From positions 145,557,568 to 145,621,567 of the forward strand of contig JAVIAB010000051.1 of NCBI GenBank assembly GCA_032433765.1: a stretch of 64,000 nucleotides of DNA. Reading direction: 5' to 3'. Under the pieces are notes generated by a model. The model saw nothing but the letters and a program-made list of their open reading frames with translations. It had not been told where the DNA came from and searched no databases. The DNA comes from Megaustenia siamemsis (taxonomy: Eukaryota > Mollusca > Gastropoda > Stylommatophora > Ariophantidae). The translations under genes and the position numbers were made by a program. Below are positions 1-49,434 of this stretch, in pieces (position 1 is the first letter of the stretch; each line of letters opens with the position of its first letter).

Positions 1-166
1 GACTGGGCAGTAGATTCTATCAGAATTTTTGTTTAGCTCAGAGTCTCATCTATAACTTGCTGAGCATATTGTGAACTTTCATTCTCCAACACAGCAGGGG
101 GCTGACGCCTGTCAGTCGTGACCAAGACGGGCAGGTTGCCCTCCTGCAGTGTCAAAATCTAAGGGG

Positions 167-38273
<38,107 letters not shown>

Positions 38274-38327
38274 CTGGGGACGAAGGCAAATATGATGTAT
38301 ACAATGGCTGCCTGAAAATGGGGGAAT

Positions 38328-38585
38328 TATGAAAGTGTTATCAGGGAAATGAAGGATGTGAGAGTTATGAAACTGTTATCTGGGGACTGAAAGACGTGAA
38401 AAAGTATGAAACTATTATCTGGGGACTGAAAGACGTGAAAAGTATGAAACTGTTATCTGGGGACTGAAAGACCTGAAAAGTATGAAACTGTTATCTGGGG
38501 ACTGAAGGATGTGAAAAGTATGAAACTGTTATCTGGGGACTGAAGGATGTGAAAAGTATGAAACTGTTATCTGGGGAATGAAAAA
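38328..38585. repeat. 38-bp minisatellite resembling the exon 1 splice acceptor
   Basis: About 6.7 units containing ACTGTTATCTGGGGACTGAA. The exon 1 boundary reads ACTGTCATCTGGGGACGAAG at 38265-38284, so each unit copies the acceptor and first codons with few changes. It lies just upstream of exon 1. Confidence 0.92.
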
Positions 38586-38821
38586 CATAAGAAAATCATG
38601 TCAGATACATTTTGAAACAAATAACGTGATGTAAATTGTCATGTTCATCACTTGTAAGAGTAGAAAGAATAGAAACAAGAAGAATAGAAAATGTAAAATT
38701 GTCACGTGGAGACAAAAAATAAATATTGGTAGTGACAGATTAGTTATTATATCCTCGTATTTATATATAATTTATGTTATAGCTATAATTAAAATAATAT
38801 AGTTATTATACAGGTATATAT

Positions 38822-39068
38822 GAAGCTGCGATAGCTCAGTGGTTAGTGAACTGGACTACAAAGGACAAGAGGTAGGGTTCGGTCACAACCGACGGCTTCC
38901 GGGTTCACCCACACTTAAATGGGTGCCAGATTTTTTCTTGGAAAGTAAAGCGGCACGGGCATAATACCACCACATTACCCCAAAAATCATGTGCTGAAGG
39001 TCTGTAAACATTATGGTCACTAACACCATATTCCCTATACGCCACTTGGCGTGACCGGGGGTGGGGGA
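38822..39068 (+). mobile_element. tRNA-derived SINE with 3' hairpin
   Basis: Head GAAGCTGCGATAGCTCAGTG, a damaged B-box (GGTTCGGTCACAACC), body, GGTCACTAACACCATATTCC, then ACGCCACTTGGCGT and a G-rich end. Apparently full length. Confidence 0.88.
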
Positions 39069-39229
39069 CTTTACTCTTTTACAGTTATACATGATAGTTA
39101 TGATATAAATACATTTAATAGTTATAAAATAATTATATGTAACAGTTATAATAGTTCATAAGATCTAGGGAATACAATCATTATACAGGCGTGAAAGGGG
39201 TAAAACCCAATAGCACGAAGAGAAATAAC

Positions 39230-39372
39230 TGAAATGACAACATCAATGACGCGAAGAGCCTCGACTTTAACAGAGGAAGTAGCCGCAGGAGAAAAGTGGC
39301 TGTTGATCTCGTCTTCCTTCGACCATGTTTGTACCATATTGCGTTCATTATCGATTTCTAGTACCACAGAGC
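39230..39372 (-). CDS. Candidate upstream exon, SLC28-like N-terminal type
   Basis: The acceptor CCTTTAACTATTTCAG precedes GCTCTGTGGTACTAGAAATC at 39372. The frame reads SVVLEIDNERNMVQTWSKED and stays open through an acidic stretch to SSVKVEALRVIDVV. It resembles exon 1 (TVVHLENGIQLAVVSESD) in pattern and charge, so it may be an upstream or alternative N-terminal exon. No strong donor was found; weak GTT or GTC options exist. Tentative. Confidence 0.3.
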
Positions 39373-39439
39373 CTGAAATAGTTAAAGGATGTGTTTTTTT
39401 TAAAGAAAGGCGGACTGGCGGACTGGCGTACAGCTGAAC

Positions 39440-40425
39440 CTGATCTAAAACTGTGACGGTGGTTAATAAATATAAGCAATAACAAATTATTCCTTACTTG
39501 CTACAATTTCTGAATGACGTAGAATTTTCCTTTCTTCCTTCAATATAAATATATTCTTACTCTGTCTCGTTCCATAACCCTGGGAGTTATTGGGGAACCA
39601 TTGACAGACTTCTCCATTTATCTCTTTCTTCACTCACTTTTTGGGACTCTGCAACGTCAAGACCTGTCCATTTTTTTAGTTTATCTTCCCACCATTGTCT
39701 CTGCCCACCTCTACCTCTTGTTCCATCCTTTCACAGTTCCCCGGAGAATGGTCTTCAGATGTTCGAGATACGTGGACAAACAACAAAAAATATTATTTTT
39801 CATTTCTTCATTGCAACCAAAAGATCATCATGTACTTCCACTGCCTGTTGTATCTTTTTGTGAACTTTCTCATTACGATCTACTTAGGAGGTGAGCACAG
39901 TTTTACGATAAAATTTCATCTACTCAGCCTGCATTTTTTTCTGTAAGGATATATATTATATGTATACGTGTATACCTGTGTGTGTGTATATGTGTGTTTC
40001 ATTATATATTTATTTCAACAACAAGTACTAAGGAATGTTTCATTTAAATGTCAACTCTTGAGCAGGTACACTGCACTATCTAGATATTGCGTCATTTGCA
40101 CAAATCAGCTGTCTTTCTATATAGCGTTAGTCACACCTGATTAGAGAGTAACCGGTTTGGGAACAAATTTACTCTCTCTGATGGTGATGTTTGAGCTCTA
40201 ACCGCAGCGCTACCACCACACACTTTATTAAGCCACGAACATGGAGGTCAAGGGTTAAAGGTCAAATTGTCACCTTAGCGAAGATTAGTGTTGATCCATT
40301 TAAAGATCTCTTCATCACACGCCTAGCGGTTGAACATTCATTCTCAAATGATTCATTTAGGGTCTAATTTGGATCATGAAAAGAGTTCGACTTTCATACG
40401 TTTTCCTGTAATTGATTTTAATATG
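39440..40425. other. No gene seen
   Basis: AT-rich single-copy-looking sequence with short open frames lacking recognisable motifs. Confidence 0.5.
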
Positions 40426-40427
40426 TC

Positions 40428-40760
40428 AAACTGTACTTAACTAGCCAATGTAACATACAAACTGTATTTAACTAACCAATGTAACATACAAACTGTACTT
40501 AACTAACCAATGTAACATACAAACTGTATTTAACTAACCAATGTAACATACAAACTGTACTTAACTAACCAATGTAACATACAAACTGTATTTAACTAAC
40601 CAATATAACATACAAACTGTACTTAATTAACCAATATAACATACAAACTGTACTTAACTAACCAATGTAACATACAAACTGTACTTAACTAACCAATGTA
40701 ACATACAAACTGTATTTAACTAACCAATGTAACATACAAACTGTATTTAACTAACCAAAC
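40428..40760. repeat. 31-bp minisatellite, about 11 copies
   Basis: The unit contains CTAACCAATGTAACATACAA. ACTGTACTTAA and ACTGTATTTAA variants largely alternate, suggesting a 62-bp dimer as the amplified unit. Confidence 0.96.
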
Positions 40761-40964
40761 TGTCTTCTTTCACAGTTCTACCTTCAACGTCAGCCATGAA
40801 AGCTCACGAGCTATGTACATGCCAAATAACAGAACCATCTGTGTAAGCGACTGCACCACTCTAAACAAAAACTCTCAAAAATAAGACATGCACTTTTGCT
40901 TCAACGACCACGGGGTTTTGTTGTTTACATGTCCGTCCAATGTGAACAATATTGGAAATAATAT

Positions 40965-41022
40965 ACATCAAGAATATACATCAAGAATATACATCAAGAA
41001 TATACATCAAGAATATACATCA
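40965..41022. repeat. 13-bp tandem repeat (AATATACATCAAG)n
   Basis: Between four and five copies. Confidence 0.93.
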
Positions 41023-41209
41023 CTCTGACGACACTCAGACATTTAAATGTCCAGAAAATACAAACTCATTGCATGTTCGACAATGGAGAATTGGGGAAGG
41101 CAGGCAGAACATTGTGAACTGTTACCCTAAATAAAGACACGAGATCATTTTGAAGAATGTGTGTCATGATATCAACGACCTTCTATTTGCAAACGATCAG
41201 ACACTAATA

Positions 41210-41957
41210 CATGGAAAAAATAGAAGACCTGCAAGAATACTTAAATAGGCTCAACAGCACAGGCACAAAATACAACATGAAGATCGTTATCAACTAAACG
41301 GAAGTCAAGAATATCGGAAAAGAGACACAGAATATGATCATAGCAATTGACGGCAGACAACTAAAACAAGCAGAATAATTTAAATACCTAGGAAATCTAG
41401 TGACAAACGACAATTCGCAAGCAGCAGAAATAGACTCAAGATGCATCAAAGCTTGTCAAATCATTGGACAGCTATCACCACAATTGTCCAACAAGGAAAT
41501 AACTCTAGAGGCAAAACGGGCACTTTACAATACAATCTTCATCCCAAAGTTGTGCTACCAATGCCAGAACTGGACCTTACATGCAAGAACAATAAGAAAA
41601 CTAACCACTACAAATATGAAATGTGTTAGACAAATGGCATGAAAGAACCTGAGAGATAAGATCAGCAATGAAGAACTGAGAGAAAAGCTGGGAATAATTC
41701 ATTGCTGGCATAGAGTACATGAAGAAACAACAGAGAAAATTGTTTGGCCACGTGATAAGGCAGAAAGATAAAAACACAATTAACAAGCCTTCAATGAACG
41801 TTACGAGAACACCAGACCCAAGGGTGACAACGAAATAAATGGTTTGACGGAATATTAGAAGCACTAGGAAACATAACAGCAGCAGAGGCGAACAGAAGAG
41901 CAAATGACCAAAAATTATATCTTCCCTCGATGCTGAAAGGTAAATGAGGAAGGAAAG
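41210..41957 (+). pseudogene. LINE-A reverse-transcriptase 3' copy
   Basis: Plus-strand frames read EYLNRLNSTGTKYNMK, FKYLGNLVTNDNSQAAEIDS, then QIIGQLSPQLSNKEITLEAK, ALYNTIFIPKLCYQCQNWTL and NMKCVRQMA. It ends in the shared LINE-A terminus ATGCTGAAAGGTAAATGAGG followed by AAGGAAAG. Same protein region as 1252-2115. Many stops. Confidence 0.8.
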
Positions 41958-42032
41958 AAGGATTACATTGAAATTATTATTTCTATTTTTAGGACTAGTA
42001 TAAGATTAATGGATGTCTTGTTCTCAAACAAA

Positions 42033-42138
42033 AGTGCTCGTACTTGACGTACTTGACGTACTTGACGTACTTGACATACTTGACGTACTTGACGTACTTG
42101 ACGTACTTGACGTACTTGACGTACTTGACGTACTTGAC
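42033..42138. repeat. 9-bp minisatellite (GTACTTGAC)n
   Basis: About 12 copies with two GTACTTGACAT variants. The array start CTCGTACTTGAC recurs once at 42412-42423, on the far side of a SINE-like block. Confidence 0.96.
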
Positions 42139-42411
42139 ATGTTTAGCAAGTAGCTTATAGCTGTATCGTCTTCGGTTCCCGATGGAAGCATTGTGAATTG
42201 TACTCGTGGTTGGAAACATACCCCAGCGGTCGACCCAGCCGCTGGTAGAAATGGGTACCAAGTTAGTACTCTGGAAAGGTGAGGAATGTCGCCTCGCATC
42301 GTAAGTTTCGATGCTTAAAGCGACCAAATGCAGAAGTCTCCGAACGCTTCTGGATAGGCGACCGAGTACATATGGGTGTAAGCTCGCGTGCTAAGAACCC
42401 GATTCATGCCT
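42139..42411. mobile_element. SINE-like insertion flanked by CTCGTACTTGAC
   Basis: A 270-bp block containing GTCGACCCAGCCGCTGGTAG, AATGGGTACCAAGTTAGTAC and TGGAAAGGTGAGGAATG, motifs reminiscent of SINE bodies. It lies between two copies of CTCGTACTTGAC, the left of which has become a tandem array. Family not identified. Confidence 0.4.
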
Positions 42412-42539
42412 CGTACTTGACCTTTATAGATGCATGTTTCAAAACTGTGTTTGAACAATAATAAATAACAATTGTAACAGTAACAATATTACCGTTCTAT
42501 CACAAGTAAATGTACCCTAGTTTTTCAATTAATTTACTT

Positions 42540-43400
42540 CTTTGTCTTAATCCTCTCAACGCCAGGCGGACCACAGGGCAACTAGCCAGAGATCCCCACT
42601 CAATCCGTTCTGGAGCAAGCATGGAGAACTCTTTCCAGGATCTGCCAGCCTCTATCATTTCAATATAAATGGTTCGTTGTCATGTCCCAGATGATCTGCC
42701 TCTTCTTCGTTTGCCAGGTATTGTCCATGTTCATTCTATATGCGGATGCCAGTTTCATCCCATTCGTAGAACGTGACCCAGCCATTTCCAACGTCTTCTC
42801 ATCACTTCGTTACTGATGTTCTTTATGCCGGATCTTCTGGCCACTTCTTTATTTGTAAAGTGTGAATCCCAACAGATGTTTAGAATCTTCTTAAGTCAGC
42901 GACTGTCAAATACTCTAAGTCAGCTTTCTATCTTATAGCACATTCTCCATGTTTCTGCTCCATATAAGAGTGAGGGCCGCACATTTGACTGTAAATTCTA
43001 AGCTTGGTGCTGAGATGGAGAGTGGTTGAACGCCAAATATTTCAAAGTTTATTGAATTCCTGGGCTGACATGCTTATTCTTGTAAATATCTTTCTATATG
43101 TTGCTATTGATGAAATATAACTTCCCAGGCATTTAAAGTGATCCACTTCTTCTAGCCCCATTCCTCTGAATGTATCTTTCTTTGTACTTGTAGTATTTAT
43201 CCTCATAATGTTAGTTTTCCCTGCCTTTATTTTCAGTCCTACTGTGTTAGCAAACTGATCTACTCTATCTGTTTTCTCTTGTATGTCTTGGTGACAGTAG
43301 GCAAGTAATCCAACATTGTCCACAAAGTCAGTATCTTTAAGATGGACCTGTGAGACCACATGTAATTCCTCTTGGCTTGTCGCCAACCACCATTCCCATG
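42540..43400 (-). pseudogene. LINE-D (non-LTR) reverse-transcriptase 3' copy
   Basis: Encodes KDTDFVDNVGLLAYCHQDIQ (catalytic FADD reads FVDN), EKTDRVDQFANTVGLKIKAG, KTNIMRINT, EVDHFKCLGSYISS and, after a frame change, a C-terminal GAETW-like, RILNICWDSHFTNKEV and WKWLGHVLRM segment. 5'-truncated. Confidence 0.8.
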
Positions 43401-43434
43401 ATCCAATGATTTAAAAAATAATGTAGTGATAATC

Positions 43435-43625
43435 CCAGAGATGGTGCATGAGCCAGGAATCCCAGAGATGGTGCATGAGCCAGGAATGCCAGAGATCGTG
43501 CATGAGCCAGGAATGCCAGAGATGGTGCATGAGCCACGAATGCCAGAGATCGTGCATGAGCCAGGAATGCCAGAGATCGTGCATGAGCCAGGAATGCCAG
43601 AGATCGTGCATGAGCCAGGATGCCT
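43435..43625. repeat. 27-bp minisatellite, seven copies
   Basis: The unit contains GTGCATGAGCCAGGAATGCC. ATCGTG and ATGGTG variants occur. Unit length divisible by three gives several open frames. Confidence 0.96.
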
Positions 43626-43689
43626 TGAGTCTGCCACTTTCAGCTCCATCTCGCACTTGATATTTGATGAAAGTGATTCCAACTTGTGA

Positions 43690-44550
43690 CAACATAACAA
43701 AAATGTGAATTTCTGTCTTCACTAACTCTTTTATATTAATAATAATATAACACAATAAAACATATTATCTCTGACCTGTATTGTATTGCCCACAGTTGTT
43801 TATCATCGAAACTTTAGTTGATTTGCTCATGTGTGTCTTTTCATGGTAACAAAATACACATGCTTTCTCCATTATATATTTGAAGTGTTCAGAAGAAACT
43901 GAATTTAAAAATGTAAAAAACGTGTTGTAGTTAACAATTGAGTGTCTCGCGTCCAGGAAGCTCTCAGATTGACCAAACTTTGATATTCTGGTTACGAACA
44001 TGAACTAGTAAAATATTATATGTTGCCTTTAGATGAGAGCCTCACTTGTTGTGTGTGGTTTCATCAACAGAAACCACTTCATTATTGTTCCAGTTTTATT
44101 AATGAGAGGAATGTACTAGACCCGAGGTATCTTTATCAATGAACAATGCTAATGCCCAACATTGTAACTAAAATGAAACTTTTAATATGAAAACAAACAA
44201 CTGTGCAATACATACATTCCTCGAGGCGATGTGGAGGTGCAATATTCTGCACCGTAGAAAGCGTGTCGTGTTAACAGTTGTTAGTCCGTGCAGTTGCTGT
44301 ATTTTTGCGATGTCATCACATGACCTTTGGTTTCCTTCAAGTTAGATCATCGACTGTTGTTGATGTGTCGTTAATTTCTCATGAAATGCCCGAGACACTT
44401 TATTTCATGTTTCTCTTTGTGCTTGACGATAAGTGTACTTCAACATTTATGACTTCATCATTTTGCATTCGCTATTTTCTAGCAGCATTATCGATTTTTC
44501 TCAAACATCTAATCACACATACGTTTATCTTCCACTCATAAACCTTTGAT
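43690..44550. other. No gene seen
   Basis: AT-rich; short open frames at 44278-44541 and 43765-44001 have no recognisable motif. Confidence 0.45.
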
Positions 44551-44557
44551 ACGTGTT

Positions 44558-44559
<2 letters not shown>

Positions 44560-44617
<58 letters not shown>

Positions 44618-44635
44618 CGCACACACACACACACA
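44560..44635. repeat. (AC)n microsatellite
   Basis: About 38 dinucleotide units with two GC interruptions. Confidence 0.98.
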
Positions 44636-44639
44636 TGGT

Positions 44640-45400
44640 TATTTGATTAACATCATTAATTGAAATATCGCTCTGAATACTGTTACACGATTAGTCATTA
44701 ATAAAAGCAGCCATTACTCTTACAAAAGAGACCATTACTGCTACAAACACAATCACTACTCCACTAAACTTATAGCCTTAAAAGAACACATGCAGATGTT
44801 GCTGCCTCTACCATATTCATTGTCCACAAAGAATTCAAAAAGAGATGCTACCCACGTTTTTTATAATGCAAGAATTTCACGCATAGTAAATGTGCACGTA
44901 ATAACAGAGCAAGAGAAATACACGAAAACATATGATACTTATTTTTTGTTTTTAATTTCCTACCTCAACACAAACAACACAAACAACACAAACAACACAA
45001 ACCTACCTTTAGCTCTGTATCCGCTTTTGACGACAGAGCGGTCGCATCAACTCCTTTCATTTGAAAAGTTACTTTCCTTTTCAAAACATGTACACCATTC
45101 TCAACATCTTATTGAAGGTAATGCACACAAGGTGTGCTACATCACAACCCATCACACATATTCTGATTCAGAATACCCAAGACAACCTGCAGGAACAAAC
45201 ATTAACAAAAATATAGGCTTAAGACACGTACATTATTAAATTGTTACAGTTGTCAAGCCTATTGTAAGCAAAGATAATTTGCTCTGTCGATAAGCGAATT
45301 GCGAGGTAACACTTATGTATCGCCAAAGTAATTAACAAACGCTCTTAGGAAAATAAATACAAGGACCCGAAATGTGTATTTGTGTGTGTGTATGAACGAC
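44640..45400. other. No gene recognised; one 149-codon open frame
   Basis: A plus frame at 44790-45239 is open but has no recognisable domain. It includes a short (ACAAACAAC)n expansion encoding NTNNTNNTN. Coding status unknown. Confidence 0.3.
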
Positions 45401-45404
45401 TAGC

Positions 45405-45515
45405 TAGCGAGTTACGCTTTGTTCAGTTGGCAGAGTTAGAGAACGGACTGGTCTAGTAGCAAGGCATTGTGTTAGAAAGTGCAAGTTCGATTCTAGTCGA
45501 CTAGGCTGTTTATCA
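45405..45515 (+). repeat. tRNA-like SINE head
   Basis: GTTCAGTTGGCAGAG resembles an A-box and GCAAGTTCGATTCTAGTCG a B-box, in an otherwise non-tRNA sequence. It is cut by the transposon at 45520. Distinct from the GGGAGCCGCGATAGC family. Confidence 0.4.
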
Positions 45516-45903
45516 TCTATAGCTTGTTTCATAAGTCGTGCCCAACTTTAAAAATCAATATCTTTTAAACCGCTTTTTGTAATTTTTTCAAAATTTGCAT
45601 GTATAGTTATAATGATTAGAACCCAACATGGAATTAATTTCATTAAAAACAAACATTTGGTTATTATTATTGCTTATTTGATTTATATAAATTTATAACG
45701 ACCCATTGATGTAGTCAAAACTTAGTGTTTACAGTATTTAAGTTAAAAATAGCGATTACAAATCCATACACGCTCAAATTTACGATTTTGCACGCTTTCC
45801 GCGTGAGTTCTCTGACACAATTAGACACTTGTAGCAAACACGAGACATTGTGTGTTCCATTTCCGTTAATTCAGCGGCGTAACGTGGAACAATAACATTT
45901 ATC

Positions 45904-47545
45904 ATGAGTCTTAAAATGAAATTCTGCAGTTTACAAAACATCGCAATAAAAATGTATGACTATTTTTGCAAAGAGGCTAAACGAGGAAGATTATTTCATT
46001 CTTTAGAAAACCCTGAGAATATGACAAGACACATTTTGGATTTATCTAAACGGTCATTTAATCGCTGGATTCAAGCACGTGACCGTCAATGTTCCAAATA
46101 TACAAAATCACAAGGAAGAGCAAAAATGTTGGATAATTTCGACAGTGAACTTATTAGAAGTGAAATTCGCAAAATGTTGGGTATGAATGAAACTGTTACA
46201 ATAAGAAAATTAAAAGTATCGCTGAAAAAGAACAACAGTATTGAAATATCAAAGTCTACATTATGGAGGAATGTGAGAGCTGCAGGCTTTACATTCAGAA
46301 AGTTATTGAGTTATTGAGTTATTGAGTTATTTGCGGGTCATCATCATTGCACTCCGAACATGTCCATAGGTGCTCAGATCCCCTCCTCAGCAATTCCCTC
46401 AGTGTCCAGCGACTGACGACTCCAGTTCTATGTTGGTTGATAAGTCTTCTTACACGGCCACCAAGTTTCTCATTTCTGGCTGTGCCCATCTTAACTCCCA
46501 TTTCCATCATCCGAAGAAGCGACGTTGATCTGTGTTTGTCGAAGTCCCGTGCTCTTCCCACATCTCGGAGTGCATTGATGATGTCCGCCCGATCCATCGG
46601 TTGCCCGTCCTCAACGACAGCGCAGCTTGCCAACCTGTCCGCTCTCTCATTTCCCCATTCAGAAAGTATTCCAAAGGACGAAACATCATCTGTGAGAAGT
46701 CACATAAAGTAGTCATGAGGAGCAAGTACTTACGTGAAGTAAAATAGGTGCGCAAGCAAGGTTATGATATTGTGTACTTGGATGAAACATGGATCAATGC
46801 TCACCACACTAACCAAAGGGAATGGCAGTCATCAGATGGAAAGATTAAGAGATTAATACCTAGCAGCAAAGGACAGCGCTTGATAATTGCTCATGCAGGT
46901 AGTCGACAACATGGACTAATACAGAATGCAGAGCTCATTTTTCTTTCAAAATCCATAGACAATCGGGATTATCACTCTGAGATGAATGGTCACATATTTA
47001 GACATTGGATTGAAAATTCTGTTCTCCCATCACTAGATCGACCATCTTGCCTAATAATGGACAATGCAGCGTACCACAACATTGTTGCACTTGAAGATAA
47101 AGTCCCGACGTCATCCAGTACAAAAGATGCTATTAAGATATGGCTCACAAAGGAGCACATACAATTTAATAACATGTACTTAAAACCTGAATTACTATCT
47201 CTAGTAAAGCCAAAACAAAGGACAAAGATTTTTCAAATAGATAAGATTATCCAAGAGCACGGTCATATAAGTTTGAGGCTGCCACCTTACCATGCTCATT
47301 TAAATCCAATAGAACTAATCTGGGCAAAATTAAAAGGACAAGTGGCAGATGAAAATACAACATTCAAAATATGCGATGTAAAGACTCTTGCTAATCTCGC
47401 TTTATTAAATATAGACAAAGATTATTGGGCTAAATGTGAAGACCACGTCTTAAAACAGGAAGAGGAATATTGGAAAAATGATGGTTTGTGGAATGTTCAA
47501 CCCCAAACAGTTATTAATCTTTTAGACTCGTCTGATTCAGAATGA
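45904..47545 (+). pseudogene. IS630/Tc1-mariner-like transposase, DD(83)E, disrupted
   Basis: Part 1 (45904-46303) encodes the DNA-binding region: HILDLSKRSFNRWIQARDRQ and TIRKLKVSLKKNN, helix-turn-helix-like. After the LINE insertion the frame resumes at 46668 (YSKGRNIICEKSHKVVMR) and meets one in-frame TAG at 46745-46747. Part 2 encodes the DDE domain: VYLDETWINAHH (first Asp), CLIMDNAAYHN (second Asp) and PPYHAHLNPIELIWAKLKG (Glu). Eighty-three residues separate the second Asp from the Glu, far more than the 34-41 of classical Tc1/mariner. This resembles the DD82E group called Sailor, as I recall it. It ends DSSDSE. Inactive through insertion and stop. Confidence 0.88.
46304..46655 (-). 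mobile_element. 5'-truncated LINE insertion (RNase H end) in the transposase gene
   Basis: A 352-bp insert flanked by a perfect 12-bp duplication CATTCAGAAAGT (46292-46303 and 46656-46667). On the minus strand it encodes the end of an RNase H domain, then DIINALRDVGRARDF, VSRWTLRELLRRGSEHLWTC and NDDDPQITQ, and finishes in an 8-bp tandem tail (ACTCAATA)n. This is a classic target-primed, 5'-truncated non-LTR insertion. Relatives at 10846-10933 and 63190-63460. Confidence 0.92.
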
Positions 47546-47984
47546 AAGTATTTAGCCCCCACAATGTTGGCCCCTATATTACCTTAAATTAGTTCAACAA
47601 ACGGTCCTTATCAGGACCACACAACTATGAAAATTGGACATACAGGTATACCTTGATATTATCGTATATATATCTCGAACTGAGAAGACAATAATTCTCC
47701 TGGTATTTCCCCATTACGGCCACGCCTTTACCTAGTGAAAATTAATCATAGACCAGCAACTACGGTAATTTCTATTATTTAGGGGTTTACAATTTTTGAC
47801 AAACATCAAAGAAATTCGCCGCTTTAAGAAAACTGCAGCTGCAAGATATTTGTTAAATATACATTTAAAGGGTCTTTTGCATTCTAATAACATTTGGAAA
47901 ATTTCAACAGTTTTTAACAAACGGTTACTGAGTAATAGCGTTTTGAAGTTGGGCACGTGATTTAAAACGAGCTATACTCTATTT

Positions 47985-49434
47985 CTTGCTTTGATGGTTG
48001 AGGTTGTCATAGATTGACTGTCCATCTTTTGATGTTACTCGTCCATGTTAGTCTTGGTCTGCCTCTGCTTCTTTTACCTTGTATTTTTCCTTCAAATATT
48101 ACTTTAGTAGGCTGTTGTGTCTTTTAACGTGCTCCAAAAATTTCATATGTCTTGTCTTAATTGTATTTAGTAGTTCTCTTTTTATTTTTAGTTGTTTTAA
48201 AACTTCATCGTTTGTTTTCTTTTCTTTCCATCCAATTCTACCTATTCCTCCATAAATCCACATTTCAAAGGCTTCAATTTTCTGTTCTGTTTTCTTGTCT
48301 AATGTCCATGTTTCTGCGCCATACAGGACTATTGAGAAGATGTAACATTTTGCCATTCTTAGTTTCAGCCCTGCTGTTATTTGTTTTGTTGTTAGTATAT
48401 TTTTCATGGCATTAAAATTACTTTTTGCCAAACTATTCTTTTGTTTATTTCAATTTTACATTTTCCATCATTGGTTATAGTATGTCCCAGGTAGTTGTAG
48501 CTCTGAACTATCTCCAGATGCATTCCTTCAACTTTGATATTTATTTGTAGGCCTTGAGAATTTTCTTTGTTTATGATCATAGTTTTAGTCTTTTTGATAT
48601 TCATATCTAGTCAACATTTTTTGCTTGTTGTGTTTATCACATTAAGTAATTGTTGTAGGTCTTTAGCATTTTATGCTAGTAGAACAGCATCATCAGCATA
48701 TCTTAGATTATTGATTATCTTTCCATTAATGTTTAGGCCTGGCATCTCTGAGATGTTTTGAAAGATTTGCTCCGTGTATAGATTGAACAAGCTTGGTGAT
48801 AGGATGCATTCTTGTCTTACTCCTGTTTTTATATCAATGGGTGTAGAGTTCTCCTTGTTATATTTTATTGTTGCTGTTTGCACCCAGTACAAATTACATA
48901 TTAGTCGTATGTCTGTGTCTTTTAGATTTATATCTTTCATGGCAGTCTATAAGTTGATTATGGTGTATTCTATCGAAAGCTTTGGTGTAATCTATGAAGC
49001 AGGCATATATTGTTTGTGTACTTCTATGTACTTTTCAATCAATGTTCTCATGCTAAATATGACTTCTTTTGCCCCACTGTTTTTTCCTGAATCCAAATTG
49101 TTGATCATCTAATTCAGTATTAATTTTATTCTGAATCCTTCCTTGTATAACTTTTAGTAAAATTGTTGTTACCTGGCTCATTAGGCTTATTGTTCTAAAA
49201 TCACTGCATTCAACTGCGCCATTCTTTTTAGGCATTGCAATAAAAGTTGATGTTTTTAGTTCATTTGCTATGCATCCTGTATAGTATATGTCACTGCATA
49301 TGTCTGTGATTACCTCAATGCCAAAATCTTCTAGAGCCTGTATCATCTCTATCTGTATTTGTCAGGTCCTGCTGCCTTTCCCTTTTTCATTGTTTTTATA
49401 AATGTTTCTACTTCAGATTTCAGGATTGTATAGT
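47985..49434 (-). pseudogene. LINE-C reverse transcriptase, 3' part
   Basis: Minus-strand order: SEVETFIKTMKKGKAAGPDK, FIAMPKKNGAVECSDFRTIS, QQFGFRKKQWGKR, a motif-A region with TKAFD-like sequence, GVRQECILSPSLFNLYTEQI, INNLRYADDAVLLA (intact YADD), KTKTMI, NYLGHTITNDGKCKIEINKR and LYGAETWTLDKKTEQKIEAF. Frameshifts separate the pieces. It continues across an insertion at 49435-50970 into the endonuclease part at 50975-52080. Confidence 0.9.

Larger units (their letters stand above)
45520..47974 (+). mobile_element. Tc1/mariner-superfamily (IS630-like) transposon with TIRs
   Basis: The ends are TAGCTTGTTTCATAAGTCGT and, in reverse complement, TAGCTCGTTTTAAATCACGT. Both continue into GCCCAACTT and AAAA, giving imperfect terminal inverted repeats of about 35 bp or more. 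Both ends abut a TA dinucleotide (45518-45519 and 47975-47976), the expected target duplication. It contains a transposase gene in two parts, interrupted by a LINE insertion at 46304-46655. Total 2455 bp including that insertion. Confidence 0.9.

Noticed and set aside
44790..45239. 149-codon frame as a real gene
   Set aside because: No recognisable domain, contains a short repeat, and no splice or start evidence.
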